64,000 nucleotides of DNA from Xanthocytophaga flava (GCA_030068525.1 JASJOS010000016.1:186001-250000); one strand, 5' to 3'; positions 7,628-17,669 are shown, counted from the stretch's first letter. Notes: a model not told the origin generated them from the letters alone. Program-made: numbers and translations.

Positions 7628-8475
7628 TTTTGTTTCCAGCGAGATTGAGTTGGTAATTTTATAATACCCTCTTTATAAGGTAGTTGCTGATTTGTTGATA
7701 CAGGATCTGCTATACCACACCAGGGTTCCAAGCACACAAAGTTCGCGTCTTTAGCTCCCCAGATTCCAAAGAAAGGAAATCCCTCAAATGCCATTTCCAG
7801 CCCATGCTCCGTTTTAGCAGAAAGTAGCGATATACGGGATGACTGCAAATGCTTGAATACCAAAGCATCTTTGTAGAATAAAGATTTTTTCAGAGGTAAT
7901 GCATCAGTCTCTCCTAAAAACGGTTCGGGCCTGTCTTCTATTAAACCGTCAGCTGTGATAGGCCACACATTTAACATCTCTGTTTTTTCAAATTGCAGAA
8001 AATAATCCTCATATGTAGTGTCAGGGACCAAAGGGACATTAAAAGCAGGATGGCCTCCCACAGAAAAATACAGATCTTCACTTGCTGGGTTTACAACCTC
8101 ATATGTAACAAGTACACGATTATCCTGAAGTTGATAGTGTATTAGAAACTCGAATACAAAAGGGTATATTTCCAATGACTCCATATCAGAAGTCAACGCG
8201 AACGTAATGGCATCTTCCTGTTGTTGGGATACAATAAAAGAACGATCTCTGGCAAACCCATGGCGGGAGAGATGATATGCTTTATTATTAAAGTAGTAAG
8301 TGTTTTGTTTGAGCGTACCTACTATAGGAAACAATACAGGCGACTTTTTGGCCCAGTAGGCAGGATCTGCCTGCCACAGGTATTCCAGTTTGTATTGTTT
8401 ATGAAAAATACTGCTTAGTTCGGCACCTTTGGGATTAATAGTTATTTTGATTAACTCATTTTCAATTGTATACAT
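7606..8475 (-). CDS. Aldose 1-epimerase (mutarotase) family protein, LacX/YeaD-like
   Basis: This 289-residue cytoplasmic protein has the galactose-mutarotase-like beta-sandwich signatures of the LacX/YeaD branch: NPKGAELSSI near the N-terminus, LFPIVGTLK, the catalytic-type His segments SRHGFARDR (about residue 72) and SVGGHPAFNVP, and the acid-bearing LEPWCGIAD near the C-terminus. Such enzymes interconvert sugar or sugar-phosphate anomers, but many members of this branch have no assigned substrate. There is no signal peptide. It stands alone on its strand, with divergent AsmA and convergent small genes around it. The family assignment is firm; the substrate is unknown. Confidence 0.87.
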   Translation of the reverse strand: MYTIENELIKITINPKGAELSSIFHKQYKLEYLWQADPAYWAKKSPVLFPIVGTLKQNTYYFNNKAYHLSRHGFARDRSFIVSQQQEDAITFALTSDMESLEIYPFVFEFLIHYQLQDNRVLVTYEVVNPASEDLYFSVGGHPAFNVPLVPDTTYEDYFLQFEKTEMLNVWPITADGLIEDRPEPFLGETDALPLKKSLFYKDALVFKHLQSSRISLLSAKTEHGLEMAFEGFPFFGIWGAKDANFVCLEPWCGIADPVSTNQQLPYKEGIIKLPTQSRWKQNWQLTLF

Positions 8476-8607
8476 AGATAGTTAGTATTAGTGATAACTA
8501 CAGATTGGCGCTAAAAATAAGTAAATCTTTGAGCATCTATGCCACCTAACTGTATTTTTAACCACAATGAAGTGGATTTTTCAAGGTACGGCATATGAGG
8601 GGTATGT

Positions 8608-8638
8608 TTTTTTAATTGGTCTACAGACTGTACCTTTG
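8608..8638 (+). promoter_or_regulatory. Possible promoter of the AsmA gene
   Basis: TACCTTTG at 8631-8638 matches the TAnnTTTG -7 element, about 50 bases before the GTG start at 8690. The -33 position is only T-rich (TTTT, 8608-8611, 19 bp spacing). Confidence 0.45.
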
Positions 8639-8689
8639 CAGAATATTTGTGTCCTTCTCTTGTTTTGACTTTTATTTCCATTCCTGATT

Positions 8690-11194
8690 GTGAGTCGCTC
8701 TTTACTTTGGATTAAACGACTATTTCTTTATGGCGGTAGTACACTAATAGGATTAGCCGTACTGCTAACTATAATTATACAGGTTTATCAGGATGATATT
8801 ATTCAGAAAATTATTGTAGAGGTTAACAAGGGTCTGAAAACCAGAGTTGAAATCGCGAAGATAGAAGTGTCTCTCTGGCAAAATTTCCCCCATCTTTCCA
8901 TTGTCTGTCAGAATATTCGTATACAAGGATCTCTGCCTGCCCGTTCTCAACAACTGGCTCAGGCAGGAAACTTATCCTTTTTGTTTAGTTTAAGTAACTT
9001 GTTTGGAGATGATCTGGCTATAGACCAGATTATACTTCAGGATGCAGAAGTACAGTTATATACAAATGCAAAAGAGGAAGTGAACTATGATATTGTTAAG
9101 TCTTCTTCTGATAAACAATCTTCTTCTTCCGATGATGTACAATTTGATCTGAGACGTATTCGTCTTCAGAATGTGAAGTTTTCATATATAGACCAAAGTA
9201 TAGCACAGGATCACAGGTTTCTTATCCAGAAAACAGATGCCCGATTATTTGTAAAAAATGAAGATTACCTGATTTATCTTAAAGGAGATCTGCAAAGTCA
9301 GTACATACGGACTGGAAAAGACGCTTATTTTGTAAATAAACAGTTACATCTTAACAGTGAGATGCAGTATGATTACAAAAAACGTAAGCTTCTGATTCAG
9401 CCTTCACAAGTGTTTGTCAATTCTTCTGAGTTTCAGGTAATGGGTTATCATGTGGCCAAACCATATTCTTTTATTGATCTTCAGATTGAAGGAAAAAAGA
9501 CAGATATACAAACGATAACCTCATTGCTACCTGAATCTATTTCTAAAACCTATGCATCTTATCAGAGTCAGGGTGAGATATACTTTAAAGGGTCTGTAAT
9601 AGGATATACAGAAGGACGTTCTATTCCAAAAGTAGATGTGCAGTTTGGTTGTCGTAATGCATCTGTATATGAAACAAGGCTAAAAAAGCGAATAGAACAG
9701 GCAAACCTGACTGGTGCATATAGCAATGGAAATAAGCAAAACCGATCTTCTTCTTCACTGACATTGAAAAATATAAAGGGTAAACTGGATGGAAGGTCTT
9801 TTTCTGGAAATGTTTCACTGCAAAACTTTGATAATCCACATCTGGCTTTTGATTTTAAAGGAACCTTGGATATAGGTGCGGTAACTGCATTTTTTCCCTA
9901 TGGAATTCGGGATGGCTCCGGATTACTTACCGCCAATTTCAGATTTGAAGGTAATCTAAGTGATTTGCGTAGCCAGTTGCAACGACGTTTTGTCAGAACT
10001 TCCGGAACCATTCAGTTAAACAATGTGGCATTTACATTGACTCAACGGCCACTTCGTTTAACCCGACTTTCTGGTGATTTCTCCTTTAATCAGAGCGATC
10101 TGGTTATTCAACGTTTTTCAGGGTATGCCGGGAACTCTGATTTTCAGTTAAAAGGTAGGTTTGAAAATATCTTATCCTATTTGTTGCTGGATGATCAGGC
10201 ACTAAGAATAGTTGCAGATCTTCAATCTGGGGTATTGAATCTTGACGAACTGCTTGCCGAAAATCCTACAAAAGTCGCACAATCTACTACTCAGTATCGT
10301 TTTCGACTTTCCCGCCAGTTAGATCTGGCATTGACATATCAGGTAAATAAAATGCATCTTCGGCGTTTCCAGGCTCAAAATATACAGGGAGATCTGGATG
10401 TACATGACGGAGTAGCCCGCAGTAAAGGTATACAACTTCAGTTAGCCGATGGAACTATGAATCTGAGTATAGGTATGGATGCCAGGAAGCCGGAACAGGT
10501 ACAACTGAGTACTAATGCAGAACTGAATAATATTCAGATTGACAAAGTCTTTTATATGTTTGAAGATTTTGGCCAGGATTTTATTCGTTCACAACATGTA
10601 CGTGGGAAGGTAAATGCACATATACAAACATATCTGGTGTTAAATGAACATCTGATTTCTGACAACAAAAAACTGGTAGCAGAAGCCTTTACCACTATTC
10701 GGGATGGGCAGCTAGTCAACTTTGAGCCTATGCAAAAGTTGTCCCGGTTTATTAAGGCAAGTGAACTGGCTAATCTGATGTTTGGGGAGATGCAGAACAA
10801 TATTCACATAGAAAAAGGGAATGTGTTTATTCCCTTAATGGAAATTAATTCCAACATCGCTAATATATCTGTACAGGGTACACATTCGTTTGATAATGTA
10901 ATGGATTATCATTTACGTATACCTTTAAAAACATTTTTTCAAAAAAGGAAAACAGTGGAAACCTCTTCGCAGACTTCTGGTGGCACCAATCTTTTTCTAC
11001 GTATTAATGGCACCGCCGATAATTATAAAATTGGGTATGACAGCAAAGCTATGCGGGACAAAATGAAAGTAGACATGCAGGCCCGAACCACAATAGAAGA
11101 AAAGAGTAACACCCGTCAGAGTTTTCTGACTCCAGCTAGACCTGCTAAAGTTTCTCCTCCCAAACCTAAAGAGGAAGAATATTTTGATTTCTGA
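8690..11194 (+). CDS. AsmA family inner-membrane-anchored protein
   Basis: This 834-residue protein starts at GTG 8690. One N-terminal transmembrane helix (residues about 10-32) is followed by the AsmA N-terminal segment (NKGLKTRVEIAKIEVSLWQNFPHLSI). A long periplasmic stretch of repeated beta-strands follows, with LKGRFENIL-type strands and a C-terminal AsmA-like domain (VRGKVNAHIQTYLVLN to HLRIPLKTFF). The last 50 residues are polar, charged and probably disordered. AsmA-type proteins form lipid-binding grooves that bridge the envelope and move phospholipid toward the outer membrane. The next gene (terC) has its own promoter, so this one is probably a single transcription unit. Family confidence is high. 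Confidence 0.87.
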   Translation: MSRSLLWIKRLFLYGGSTLIGLAVLLTIIIQVYQDDIIQKIIVEVNKGLKTRVEIAKIEVSLWQNFPHLSIVCQNIRIQGSLPARSQQLAQAGNLSFLFSLSNLFGDDLAIDQIILQDAEVQLYTNAKEEVNYDIVKSSSDKQSSSSDDVQFDLRRIRLQNVKFSYIDQSIAQDHRFLIQKTDARLFVKNEDYLIYLKGDLQSQYIRTGKDAYFVNKQLHLNSEMQYDYKKRKLLIQPSQVFVNSSEFQVMGYHVAKPYSFIDLQIEGKKTDIQTITSLLPESISKTYASYQSQGEIYFKGSVIGYTEGRSIPKVDVQFGCRNASVYETRLKKRIEQANLTGAYSNGNKQNRSSSSLTLKNIKGKLDGRSFSGNVSLQNFDNPHLAFDFKGTLDIGAVTAFFPYGIRDGSGLLTANFRFEGNLSDLRSQLQRRFVRTSGTIQLNNVAFTLTQRPLRLTRLSGDFSFNQSDLVIQRFSGYAGNSDFQLKGRFENILSYLLLDDQALRIVADLQSGVLNLDELLAENPTKVAQSTTQYRFRLSRQLDLALTYQVNKMHLRRFQAQNIQGDLDVHDGVARSKGIQLQLADGTMNLSIGMDARKPEQVQLSTNAELNNIQIDKVFYMFEDFGQDFIRSQHVRGKVNAHIQTYLVLNEHLISDNKKLVAEAFTTIRDGQLVNFEPMQKLSRFIKASELANLMFGEMQNNIHIEKGNVFIPLMEINSNIANISVQGTHSFDNVMDYHLRIPLKTFFQKRKTVETSSQTSGGTNLFLRINGTADNYKIGYDSKAMRDKMKVDMQARTTIEEKSNTRQSFLTPARPAKVSPPKPKEEEYFDF

Positions 11195-11283
11195 TAAAAT
11201 GTTTCTGAGTGATTAATTTTCAGATTCTTACCTTTAGTTCAAAAGATGAAATTTGATAAAACTGTCAGGTTACTGAAACTAAA

Positions 11284-11315
11284 TTTGGCCATCAACCTGT
11301 GATATGATAGCTTTG
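11284..11315 (+). promoter_or_regulatory. Consensus Bacteroidota promoter upstream of terC
   Basis: TTTG (11284-11287), a 20-bp spacer and TAGCTTTG (11308-11315) fit the TTTG/TAnnTTTG consensus exactly. The start codon of the TerC gene lies about 65 bases downstream. Confidence 0.65.
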
Positions 11316-11380
11316 CATACTATTCGAAAACTTTCGACCATTCAAAACCGTTTTTAAAAAGTCACATTTAATTTTCTCCA

Positions 11381-12196
11381 ATGAACTTTGAAGTTCTGTT
11401 TACTACTGAAGGATTGGTCAGTCTGTTAACTCTGACAGCGTTAGAGATTGTACTTGGGATTGATAATATTATTTTTATTTCTATTCTGGCTGACCGTTTG
11501 CCTCGTGAAGAGCAAAAGAAAGCTCGGTCGACAGGTATTATACTAGCACTTTTTGTTCGTATCGCACTTTTATTCGGCATATCCTGGCTGGTAAGCCTGA
11601 AAGACCCTATAATTACCTTGGTAGGACACGGATTTAGTGGCAGGGATTTGATATTGTTATCAGGAGGGTTATTCCTTCTGTATAAAAGTACAACTGAAAT
11701 CCACGAAAAACTCGAGGGAGAGGAAGAAACTGTATCTGACAGTAAACGAAGGCTGAGTTTAGCTTCCGCTATAGTTCAGATTGTATTAATAGATATTGTT
11801 TTTTCATTCGATTCTATTCTTACCGCTGTTGGTTTGGTAGATCAGGTAATCATCATGGTTACTGCAGTTGTCATTGCATTAATCATTATGCTCATTTTCT
11901 CTGGTGCCATTGCTGACTTTGTGAATAAAAGGCCAACTATTAAAATGCTTGCTTTGTCATTCCTTGTAATGATTGGCGTTTTACTTGTTGCTGAATCTTT
12001 TGGTGCACATGTACCTAAGGGATATGTATACTTCTCTATGGCTTTTGCTTTAGGTGTTGAAATTCTAAATCTGCGTATGGCTAAGAAAAGTGGACGTCCT
12101 GTGCGATTACACAGTCCATACCGGCAAACAGCTCAAGAAGAGGAGGATAGCAGGGAGATACCAAAAAAGGGTAAAGATCCAATTGAAGCAAAATGA
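11381..12196 (+). CDS. TerC family integral membrane protein
   Basis: This 271-residue protein has the two TerC/Alx signatures with conserved acidic residues inside membrane helices: EIVLGIDNIIFI (about residues 22-33) and VLIDIVFSFDSILTAVG (about residues 136-152). About seven transmembrane segments are visible, followed by a charged cytoplasmic tail (EEEDSREIPKKGKDP). TerC relatives export manganese or help load metals onto exported proteins; tellurite resistance is the historical name only. No ter gene partner is present, so a metal-homeostasis role is the more likely one. It is monocistronic, with a consensus promoter upstream and a bidirectional terminator downstream. Confidence 0.9.
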   Translation: MNFEVLFTTEGLVSLLTLTALEIVLGIDNIIFISILADRLPREEQKKARSTGIILALFVRIALLFGISWLVSLKDPIITLVGHGFSGRDLILLSGGLFLLYKSTTEIHEKLEGEEETVSDSKRRLSLASAIVQIVLIDIVFSFDSILTAVGLVDQVIIMVTAVVIALIIMLIFSGAIADFVNKRPTIKMLALSFLVMIGVLLVAESFGAHVPKGYVYFSMAFALGVEILNLRMAKKSGRPVRLHSPYRQTAQEEEDSREIPKKGKDPIEAK

Positions 12197-12199
12197 TAT

Positions 12200-12235
12200 A
12201 AAAATCCCTCTGAGGATAAATTCAGAGGGATTTTT
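12200..12235. terminator. Bidirectional terminator
   Basis: A perfect 14-bp inverted repeat (12200-12213 with 12222-12235) has outer A and T tracts. It lies between the convergent TerC and DUF5723-like genes. Confidence 0.85.
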
Positions 12236-12249
12236 ATATTTGAGCTGTT

Positions 12250-13662
12250 TTATTCCTCACTTTCAATTTTACCGATTTTAAACCGGAGTACTCCAAAAAG
12301 AGCTGACACATAAGGATTCTTTTCTGTCAGCAAACCATTGACACTGCGTGTGGCAAATCCAAATTCGTATGCTCCAAAGTCAAAGTTAATGCCAGCTGGT
12401 ACATTTACTCCATAGCCAGCTCCTGAGGTGACCCCTGTGTTGATTCGAATAAAAGATGCAGGTTTGTATCCAATGCCTACACCTGCATAGTATTCAGGCA
12501 GATTACCCGCTACATCATTTAAGGGAAGAGAAAAGTCAACTCCAAGATCTAACTTTTCGTTTGGCGAAAATCCTATTCCAGCACGAAGTTGTGTTGGCAA
12601 TGAAGCCGTATAAGTACCTCCTGACTGATAAGAAAGCATTCCATCTCCCAAAACTGTAGCCGCCTGGCTAAAAATATTAAATGTTTGCATGCCATCTGAC
12701 TGGATAGGTCGCAGAGGTTGATCCTGTGCCTGTAACAGGTTATTTTTCCATTTAATACTTCCCAGGTCAGTAACAGACAAGCTGGCTTTCACTTTCTCTC
12801 CAATTTCTGCCGATAAGCCAATATCAAAGCCATGTCCTGTACCCGCAGGCTTGTAAAAAGGAAAATTTCCTTTCTCTGATACGTAAGTGAAATTTGGATC
12901 ACTTGTTGGCAAATCTCCATAATCAACGCCAAAGACAGCTGACATCGCATTGTAAGCCCGCAATTTACCATCCTGTGCAACAAAGTCCAGAATACCGATT
13001 CCTTGTATATACTTGTATCCAAGTCCAACTGCCAGTTTCCAGTCATCCTTGTCAATTACTGTTATGCCATAGGCAAGATTCCATTCATTGAATGCTGCAA
13101 TTTGTAGCTTGCTTCCTGAAAACGCATTGGATACAATAGGTTCATTGCCCAGTACCTTATCCTGAAAGGTGGGATCTTGATAGATAGAAGCATTTTTCCC
13201 CAAAAAAAGGATTTCTGCAAACGTTTTATTGAGACCTATATGAGTGAGTACCCGCTGTCTGTTACTAACCGCAAAGCCACCAACTTTAGGTATTTGAATT
13301 GAGAAACCCCAAAGAGTTACATCTGTAGTTAAGTTGAGTGCATTTGTATTGGCAAAGGCATCTACAAACGATTGTCTTTCTTCAGATGTCGGAGTTTCAT
13401 CAATCGCTGTAATAAACTTGTTGAGTTGAGACTGAGTCAATGACCTGGAGCCTAGGCCTGCACCAAGTTCTCCAAATGAGAAGGCTACTTTGTAAGTGTG
13501 TCTGAGTCCGAGGTTAGCAGGGTTAATTCCAATACTTTGATAATCTCTGGTAAATGCATTTACAGCTCCAGCATGAGTTGTAAATACGCTTTTTTCATTC
13601 TGGGCCCAAACGGTGACATGAGCAAAACTGAGAAAGATTATCAAAAGTAAAATGGATTTCAT
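12250..13662 (-). CDS. DUF5723-like outer-membrane beta-barrel protein
   Basis: The start at 13662 (MKSILLLIIF) is preferred because it gives a clean signal peptide ending VWAQ; the open frame extends 23 codons further upstream with no such feature. The 470-residue mature part is rich in alternating beta-strands ending in aromatic residues, starting with FTRDYQSIGINPANLG and including repeated GIGYK and LGVDFSLPL strands. This fits the FadL/PorV-like barrels annotated as DUF5723 in Bacteroidota. No partner gene is adjacent, so its cargo is unknown. Placement in the outer membrane is well supported; the DUF number is my recognition, not a search. Confidence 0.72.
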   Translation of the reverse strand: MKSILLLIIFLSFAHVTVWAQNEKSVFTTHAGAVNAFTRDYQSIGINPANLGLRHTYKVAFSFGELGAGLGSRSLTQSQLNKFITAIDETPTSEERQSFVDAFANTNALNLTTDVTLWGFSIQIPKVGGFAVSNRQRVLTHIGLNKTFAEILFLGKNASIYQDPTFQDKVLGNEPIVSNAFSGSKLQIAAFNEWNLAYGITVIDKDDWKLAVGLGYKYIQGIGILDFVAQDGKLRAYNAMSAVFGVDYGDLPTSDPNFTYVSEKGNFPFYKPAGTGHGFDIGLSAEIGEKVKASLSVTDLGSIKWKNNLLQAQDQPLRPIQSDGMQTFNIFSQAATVLGDGMLSYQSGGTYTASLPTQLRAGIGFSPNEKLDLGVDFSLPLNDVAGNLPEYYAGVGIGYKPASFIRINTGVTSGAGYGVNVPAGINFDFGAYEFGFATRSVNGLLTEKNPYVSALFGVLRFKIGKIESEE

Positions 13663-13781
13663 GGAAGAGGCGGTTAAAATGAGTGAGTAGTATTTGTTTT
13701 CTCTACTGTGTAACTTACAGAAAGAGTACATTTCTATTTTTGTCTGTGTTATTTTAAAAAGTAAACACAGGGATAGAAAAG

Positions 13782-13810
13782 CAAAAGCCTCGATTTGGGC
13801 GAGGCTTTTG
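13782..13810 (-). terminator. Terminator of the prolyl oligopeptidase gene
   Basis: An 11-bp inverted repeat (13782-13792 with 13800-13810) with a GC-rich core and A/T ends lies about 20 bases beyond the peptidase stop codon. Confidence 0.75.
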
Positions 13811-13831
13811 AATACTTTAAAAGAGTGAGCA

Positions 13832-15997
13832 CTACTGTGGGAATACAGGTTTCACATTCATGTTATAGAATATAAATGAATAAATATCTGCCGTAGTTTC
13901 AATATTCTTTTGTGTATTAGATGCTCCATGTCCTGAGTTTACATCTACACGAATTAGAACAGGCGCAGTGCCTTTTTGTTTTTCCTGTAGTGTAGCAGCA
14001 TATTTAAACGAGTGAGCTGGTACTACCCGGTCATCATGATCTGCTGTTGTAATCAAAGTTGCCGGATAAGCTACTTCTTTTATGTTATGAATAGGAGAGT
14101 AACCATATAATACTTTAAACTCCTCAGCATTGTCTGCAGAACCATAATCTGCAATCCAGTTCCATCCAATCGTAAATTTGTGGAAGCGTAACATATCCAT
14201 TACACCTACCTGAGGGATGGCAACTTTAAATAGGTCTGGCCTCTGATTAATTACCGCACCAACAAGCAAACCTCCATTTGAGCCTCCCCGGATCGCCAGT
14301 TTTTCTTTTGATGTATATTTTTCACTAATCAAATATTCCCCGGCACTGATAAAATCATCAAAAACATTTTGTTTTTTAAGCTTCATGCCTTGTTCATGCC
14401 ACTTCTCGCCATATTCTCCACCACCACGTAAGTTAGCCTGTGCATACACACCTCCCTGATCCAGGAATGGGATTAGGAATGGGCTGAAAGATGGGTTGAG
14501 AGTCACGTTAAAACCACCATATCCATACAGAAGGGTCACATTGTTACCATCAAGCTTCATCCCTTTTTTATAGGTAATGAACATAGGTATTTTGGTGTTG
14601 TCTTTACTTGGATAAAATACTTGTTTGGTTTCATAATCTTCTGGATTAAATTGTATTTCAGGCTTTCTGAATACCTCACTCTTTTTAGTTGCAATATCAT
14701 ATTTGTAGATAGTGGGAGGGTAAGTAAACGAAGTGAATGTGTAAAACACAAAAGTATCATCTTTATCCCCTCCAAATCCACTTGCTGTACCTGGACCTGG
14801 TAACTGGATCTCATTTTCCAGATTACCCATCAGGTCATACACATACACATGGCTGGTTACATCCTGCAGATAGGACACAAACAGTTTACCACCTGCAATA
14901 GTAGCATTTGTTAAAACGGCACTTTTTTCAGTAATGATGGTTTTCCATGCACTGGTTTCTGTATTAAACCGGACAATTTTGTAATTAGGAGCTCCATCAT
15001 TGGTCAATACGATCAATTCTTTGCCATCATTATCAATTACACCATAACTGTTATTGGTAATTTCCTGAATCATAGGTTCAAATCGACCTTTGAAGTCATC
15101 CATATAATAAACAGCATTGCCATCTAATCCTTTGCTTCTGTCACTGATAGTAAGTATGACAAACTTTTCGTCTTCTGTTGTTTGAACAGTATGGAATCGC
15201 TGAAGATTGTTTTTGTCTTCAAATACCAGTTTATCTGCAGATTGTGCTGTACCTACCTGATGAAACCATACCTGATGATTTTCATTCTTTGCTGCTAGTT
15301 CACTGCCTTCTGGTTTGGGATATCGGCTATAATAGAAGCCATTCCCCTGCCATGCCATTCCAGATACTTTTACCCATTCCAGCTTATCTGCCAGATTTTG
15401 TTTGGTTTTTGTATCCATTACATAATATTCCTGCCAGTCAGACCCGCCTTTCGAAAGGCCAATACCCGCATAGTTTCCATCTTTGGATAAAGAAAATGCA
15501 CTAAGACGTGTAGTGCCATCTGGAGAAAGTTTATTTGGATCGATCACCATTTCAGGAACTCCGGTAAGACCCTGCTGCCGATAAAGAACAGACTGATTTT
15601 GTAATCCATCATTCTTATAAAAGTAAAACCATTCTCCTTTGCGAAATGGTGCAGAATATTTGGGATAGTTATATACCTTTTCTATCGCTTTCTGAAAATC
15701 CTTGCGGTAAGGTATTTTATCCAGATAGCTGAAAGTTACTTTGTTTTCTGCCGTAACCCAATCTTTTACAGCTTTGGCTGTATCATTCTCAAGCCATCTG
15801 TAAGGGTCAGCGACAGTAGTACCATGATATGTATCTGTATGTTCAATCTTCTGAGTTTTGGGATATTGAAGTTTATCGGAAGAAACAGGAGTAGTCACAG
15901 GAGTTTTTTTTGTTTTTTTTGCAATTGGCTTTTTTTGTTGACTATACGCTGCAAATAGAGTAGACAGCATTGCCAGGGTGAGAAAGAATTGTTTCAT
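13832..15997 (-). CDS. Secreted prolyl oligopeptidase (peptidase family S9A)
   Basis: I chose ATG 15997 because it opens a signal peptide (MKQFFLTLAMLSTLFAAYSQ); the frame itself extends to 16090. The 721-residue protein has the S9 N-terminal segment (TYHGTTVADPYRWLEND), a beta-propeller middle, and an alpha/beta-hydrolase domain. The catalytic Ser573 is in GGSNGG, the Asp is in DHDDRVVP, and His690 is in SGHGAS. Such enzymes cut short peptides after proline, and this one is probably periplasmic. A lysine/proline-rich linker (KKPIAKKTKKTP) follows the signal peptide. A -7-like element lies about 80 bp upstream and a hairpin terminator downstream, so it is probably a single-gene unit. Confidence 0.92.
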   Translation of the reverse strand: MKQFFLTLAMLSTLFAAYSQQKKPIAKKTKKTPVTTPVSSDKLQYPKTQKIEHTDTYHGTTVADPYRWLENDTAKAVKDWVTAENKVTFSYLDKIPYRKDFQKAIEKVYNYPKYSAPFRKGEWFYFYKNDGLQNQSVLYRQQGLTGVPEMVIDPNKLSPDGTTRLSAFSLSKDGNYAGIGLSKGGSDWQEYYVMDTKTKQNLADKLEWVKVSGMAWQGNGFYYSRYPKPEGSELAAKNENHQVWFHQVGTAQSADKLVFEDKNNLQRFHTVQTTEDEKFVILTISDRSKGLDGNAVYYMDDFKGRFEPMIQEITNNSYGVIDNDGKELIVLTNDGAPNYKIVRFNTETSAWKTIITEKSAVLTNATIAGGKLFVSYLQDVTSHVYVYDLMGNLENEIQLPGPGTASGFGGDKDDTFVFYTFTSFTYPPTIYKYDIATKKSEVFRKPEIQFNPEDYETKQVFYPSKDNTKIPMFITYKKGMKLDGNNVTLLYGYGGFNVTLNPSFSPFLIPFLDQGGVYAQANLRGGGEYGEKWHEQGMKLKKQNVFDDFISAGEYLISEKYTSKEKLAIRGGSNGGLLVGAVINQRPDLFKVAIPQVGVMDMLRFHKFTIGWNWIADYGSADNAEEFKVLYGYSPIHNIKEVAYPATLITTADHDDRVVPAHSFKYAATLQEKQKGTAPVLIRVDVNSGHGASNTQKNIETTADIYSFIFYNMNVKPVFPQ

Positions 15998-16439
15998 ATA
16001 GTTTGGATTAAAGATGGAATGCAGACGGGAATATAAATAGCTTTGCCATATTTGAAAAGGAAAATTAGACGAAACTGCAAATATATCCAATAGAATAGGA
16101 GATACTAAAGGATATATAAGTTGCCAGTTTTGTGAAATAATTCTTTGTAAAACATAACTGGAGAATTGTGAAAATGCTGGTAGTATAAGATCTGTCTTGC
16201 CTGCTGAGTGGAAATGTTTCTACAGTTTATCAGTTGCATCAGAACAGTTACTTGTATAAGTAGAAACAGGATAATTCTTGTAGAAAGTGTGACAGATATA
16301 TCATTAATGTGTTTTTTAGATAAGAATACAGGTGGGTTAAGGTAAATAGAGAGTTCTGGTGGAATACTTTTTTCAGGAGCTCATGTATCAAAGATTGAGA
16401 GTACAATCTAATTTATTAACCTTAAACTAAGGAATAATT
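15998..16439. other. Divergent intergenic region
   Basis: This gap separates the peptidase and DUF4142 genes. Read on the minus strand, a TAnnTTTG-type element (TATATTTG, 16078-16085) lies about 80 bases upstream of the chosen peptidase start, which supports the shorter start. No small gene or RNA is evident in the rest. Confidence 0.45.
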
Positions 16440-17027
16440 ATGAAAACGCAAATCTTGTTAACAATGGCATTGGGAGGGTTATTATTTGCATGTGATCCAT
16501 CACCCAACCGTGAGGATACAAAGAAAACAACTGAAGACCAGAATGAAGAACGGATTGAAGCTACTTCTTCTGGAAATGTAGCTGACAAAAAAGAAGATGA
16601 TGCAGAATTTATGGTAGAGGCTGCCAGTGGTGGAATGCTGGAAGTTCAATTGGCGAATATGGCACTTCAAAAAGGCTCTTCTCCTAAAGTAAAGGAATTT
16701 GCACAAATGATGATTAAAGATCACGGAAAAGCCAATAAAGAACTAAAAGCGTTGGCTGCTTCCAAAAATATCTCTTTGCCAACAGCATTGATAGACAAAC
16801 ATCAGCAAGTAATAAATGACTTGAAGGATAAATCTGGTAAAGACTTTGATGATGCGTATATCAGCAAAATGAAAAAAGATCATAAAGAAGATGTAGAAGA
16901 ATTTGAAGAAGCTTCTCAAGAAGCTACAGATCCTGAAATCAAAGCATTTGCAACAAAGACGCTTCCTGTGTTGAAGAATCATTTACAACATGTAGAACAG
17001 ATGGGTGTAACCAAAGAGAATATGTAA
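16440..17027 (+). CDS. DUF4142 lipoprotein
   Basis: This 195-residue protein begins with a lipoprotein signal (LLFAC lipobox, Cys at about residue 18), then a low-complexity acidic linker, then a DUF4142 helical bundle from about residue 60. The bundle holds the typical AASGGMLEVQLANMALQKGSSPKVKEFA pattern and the closing KTLPVLKNHLQHVE helix. DUF4142 proteins are ferritin-like in fold and often linked to envelope stress, but no biochemical role is established. It is flanked by divergent and convergent genes and has its own terminator. The domain call is firm. Confidence 0.9.
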   Translation: MKTQILLTMALGGLLFACDPSPNREDTKKTTEDQNEERIEATSSGNVADKKEDDAEFMVEAASGGMLEVQLANMALQKGSSPKVKEFAQMMIKDHGKANKELKALAASKNISLPTALIDKHQQVINDLKDKSGKDFDDAYISKMKKDHKEDVEEFEEASQEATDPEIKAFATKTLPVLKNHLQHVEQMGVTKENM

Positions 17028-17054
17028 TGAAAATTAATAAGTTGTAACTACTTT

Positions 17055-17091
17055 AGATCGCCTCTTATACTTCTTGTATAAGAGGCGATCT
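17055..17091. terminator. Strong hairpin terminator
   Basis: A perfect 16-bp inverted repeat (17055-17070 with 17076-17091) with a 5-base loop is followed by TTTTT. It lies about 30 bases after the DUF4142 stop codon. Confidence 0.88.
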
Positions 17092-17216
17092 CTTTTTAAG
17101 AATAAGAAATGAAAATAAAGTGGATAGTATGTATGAAACATATACATAAAGAAATGGCTGCTCAGATCGAAAACTTCTCTCTGGCAGCCTGAAAAAATGG
17201 CAAAAGAATAAGTAAC

Positions 17217-17669
17217 TTAATTCTTAGAGAATATAGAATCTGTATCGTAGATAAAACCTGTAAAAATAGAATGTTTACAACCGGATACCGGGAGAATATG
17301 ACCTTTTTCTGCACTAAGACTGGTAAATTGGTTAGACATATCAGAAAATAACTCTGTTATATCCATATTAGTGTACTGATGGGCAAAGCAAAGCAGGTCG
17401 AAATGTTTTGATAAATAGTTTGGTACATACAATAACCACAAACAATTTTCTCCCATTACTACTTCACTTACTAGAAAATATACATGGAAACTTCCCTTCT
17501 CATATGTCACCAGTGATAACACATTTGCTTCCTGTTCCGAAGATTCAAGAATTTTTTTATAGAGAGAGGGGTGTTGAAACAGCCAGTCTGCTATTTGTTC
17601 TTGATTCTCACAAGCATAATATCCTTCCTGAACCTCGTATAAGTCCAATACTTTGTTACAGACTGCCAT
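17217..17669 (-). CDS. Hypothetical protein, 150 residues
   Basis: I do not recognise a family. The protein is soluble, without a signal peptide or membrane helix. It mixes hydrophobic and acidic stretches (VLDLYEVQEGYYACENQEQIADWLFQHPSLYKKIL) and contains six cysteines. The regular helix/strand alternation and the absence of low complexity suggest a real folded protein. It stands alone, convergent with the DUF4142 gene and followed upstream by a long gap. Confidence 0.6.
   Translation of the reverse strand: MAVCNKVLDLYEVQEGYYACENQEQIADWLFQHPSLYKKILESSEQEANVLSLVTYEKGSFHVYFLVSEVVMGENCLWLLYVPNYLSKHFDLLCFAHQYTNMDITELFSDMSNQFTSLSAEKGHILPVSGCKHSIFTGFIYDTDSIFSKN

Noticed and set aside
11381-12196. 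Tellurite resistance role for TerC
   Set aside because: No terA/terB/terD-type gene is in the window, and TerC relatives more often act in metal homeostasis; the name alone is not evidence.
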